NCBI GenBank assembly: GCA_964587655.1
Contig: CAZPMT010000013.1
Span: forward strand, 15,545-79,544
DNA length: 64,000 nt
From: CAZPMT01 sp964587655
GTDB taxonomy: Bacteria; Hydrogenedentota; Hydrogenedentia; Hydrogenedentales; SLHB01
Direction of reading: 5' to 3'
Below, one piece after another: positions 63,525 through 64,000 of the stretch (position 1 is the first letter of the stretch; every line of letters begins with the position of its first letter). The translations under genes were made by a program, and so were the position numbers. The notes under the pieces were generated by a model. It was not told the origin of the DNA. It was given only the letters and a program-made list of their open reading frames with translations, and ran no database searches.

Positions 63525-63546
63525 ATTCCCCCTTTGAAGGGGGAAT
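63525..63546. repeat. Short perfect hairpin
   Basis: ATTCCCCCTT-TG-AAGGGGGAAT is a perfect 10+10 inverted repeat with a two-base loop. It is the last sequence that clearly belongs to an ordinary intergenic region before the suspect terminal stretch. Confidence 0.6.
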
Positions 63547-63573
63547 AGGCATGTTTGACTCCAGGATCATAAG

Positions 63574-63735
63574 TTGCCAAGAGCGATCTCAGCCGGGAAA
63601 ACCGCCGCAAATGCCGAGCGCGCTTCGCGCCGCCTCAAGATCTGCCTCGCGTGCTCACACGGCGGCCATCTCAACGAGATGCTCCAACTGCAGAGGCTTC
63701 TGGAGGGACACACCACGTCCCATTTGTTTTCGACT
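63574..63735 (+). CDS. N-terminal fragment of an Alg14/PssD-like glycosyltransferase subunit
   Basis: The frame reads LKICLACSHGGHLNEMLQLQ, then RLLEGH, the glycine-rich nucleotide-sugar-binding start of Alg14/PssD proteins, which anchor the UDP-GlcNAc transferase partner to the membrane. A TTG at 63574 could start it. Coding similarity stops near 63735, where the sequence becomes a different gene, so only ~50 codons are present. Either a truncated native gene or one side of an assembly junction. Confidence 0.6.
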
Positions 63736-63955
63736 GCGGCACCCACACGTGTTCTTCCTGCTGGTCGAGCACCCCACCAACGAGGATCCGCTCGCCGACG
63801 GCAAGGAGATGGTGGCGGCCACCATCTCCCGCACCCTGGGCGACGCGCTCCGCGACCTCGGTGTGGACGCCGCCGGCGCCGAGCCCTGGGCGCACGGCCT
63901 GGTCGGGCTCGGACTCTCGACCGGCGAGTGGTGGCTGCGGCGCCACACGATGAGC
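63736..63955 (+). pseudogene. Internal/C-terminal fragment of an actinobacterial-looking TetR regulator
   Basis: A frame reading HVFFLLVEHPTNEDPLADGK, later LGDALRDLGVDAAGAEPW and AHGLVGLGLSTGEWWLRR, then HTMSRAAV, matches the ligand-binding C-terminal part of TetR regulators common in Actinobacteria (WAHGLVGL-GEWWL-RR-TMSR). It has no start or DNA-binding domain. Third positions are almost all G/C, unlike the rest of the window. Probably foreign or misassembled sequence. Confidence 0.7.
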
Positions 63956-64000
63956 CGGGCCGCCGTCATGGGAAACGCCTCGGCGAACGTGTCGTCGATG
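63940..64000 (-). CDS. N-terminal fragment of a formylmethanofuran formyltransferase (Ftr)-like protein
   Basis: Read on the minus strand from the window edge: IDDTFAEAFPMTAARLIV. This matches the N-terminal segment of Ftr (DDTFAEAFPM...ARLxxTA), a one-carbon metabolism enzyme. Similarity ends at 63940, inside the TetR-like fragment. It shares about 20 bases with that fragment, as expected for a chimera joined at microhomology. Confidence 0.5.

Overview
The window is a GC-rich bacterial chromosome segment. Several traits point to a member of the PVC or Candidatus Hydrogenedentes-like lineages, with Hydrogenedentota my best guess: a leucine-rich repeat protein with a long Glu-Gly linker and a hydrophobic/Arg tail, two H-X9-DG type prepilins, a secreted sulfatase, a ceramidase, GH20 and GH94-like enzymes, CehA/McbA metallohydrolase, and an ABC exporter with a DUF1854 tail. 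This assignment rests on remembered gene content; no rRNA or other marker gene is present.

Layout. 0-10 kb: the 3' end of an unknown gene, then five plus-strand genes (LRR protein, glycosidase-like protein, membrane protein, CehA-like metallohydrolase, purple-acid-phosphatase-like protein). 10-15.4 kb: an MBL-fold hydrolase, a broken ABC exporter tail, a prepilin, and an ECF sigma / small membrane protein / Spy-CpxP-like group closed by a terminator. 15.4-24.7 kb: eleven contiguous minus-strand genes from an ArsR repressor to an ACR3 arsenite carrier. Between them lie a permease, small thioredoxin, DGC protein, thioredoxin/multi-Cys fusion, CcdA, and a HlyD-FtsX-ATPase efflux pump. A consensus promoter with an embedded palindrome drives them. 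24.9-26.5 kb: a GspE-type ATPase with an N-terminal excisionase-type HTH, again behind a consensus promoter whose spacer is a palindrome. 26.8-33.5 kb: CDF cation exporter, second prepilin, a translationally coupled membrane/TPR protein and CxxCH-PD40 lipoprotein, and a tiny lipoprotein. 33.9-43.3 kb: acyltransferase, ceramidase, beta-helix protein between two Y1-transposase remnants, a phosphoesterase, a hemerythrin remnant and GH20. 43.3-48.7 kb: orphan lipoyl domain, SDR, DUF1854 ABC exporter, zinc alcohol dehydrogenase.

49.3-52.9 kb is a visibly less GC-rich three-gene cassette: a MORC/GHKL ATPase, a small helical protein, and a protein joining sigma-70 region-4-like and HARE-HTH-like domains. 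It lies between two diverged copies of an ~81-bp repeat and looks like an undescribed defence or chromatin-type system. It is the strongest novelty candidate here. 53-63.4 kb: a degenerate kinase-like protein, sulfatase, GH94-like enzyme, NPCBM-containing giant protein and a small wHTH-like protein.

Two families of non-coding repeats recur. The first is a REP/BIME-like family: paired hairpins, each headed by GTGG or GTAG, at 0.2, 2.9, 11.0, 33.7 and 56.3 kb, with a singleton at 12.05 kb. A RAYT-like transposase remnant lies in the same window. The second is a 9-nt-periodic family (24.8, 26.6, 47.5 and 53.0 kb). The last ~430 bp appear chimeric: Alg14-like N-terminus, then an actinobacterial-looking TetR C-terminus, then an antisense Ftr-like N-terminus. 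They should not be trusted as native chromosome.
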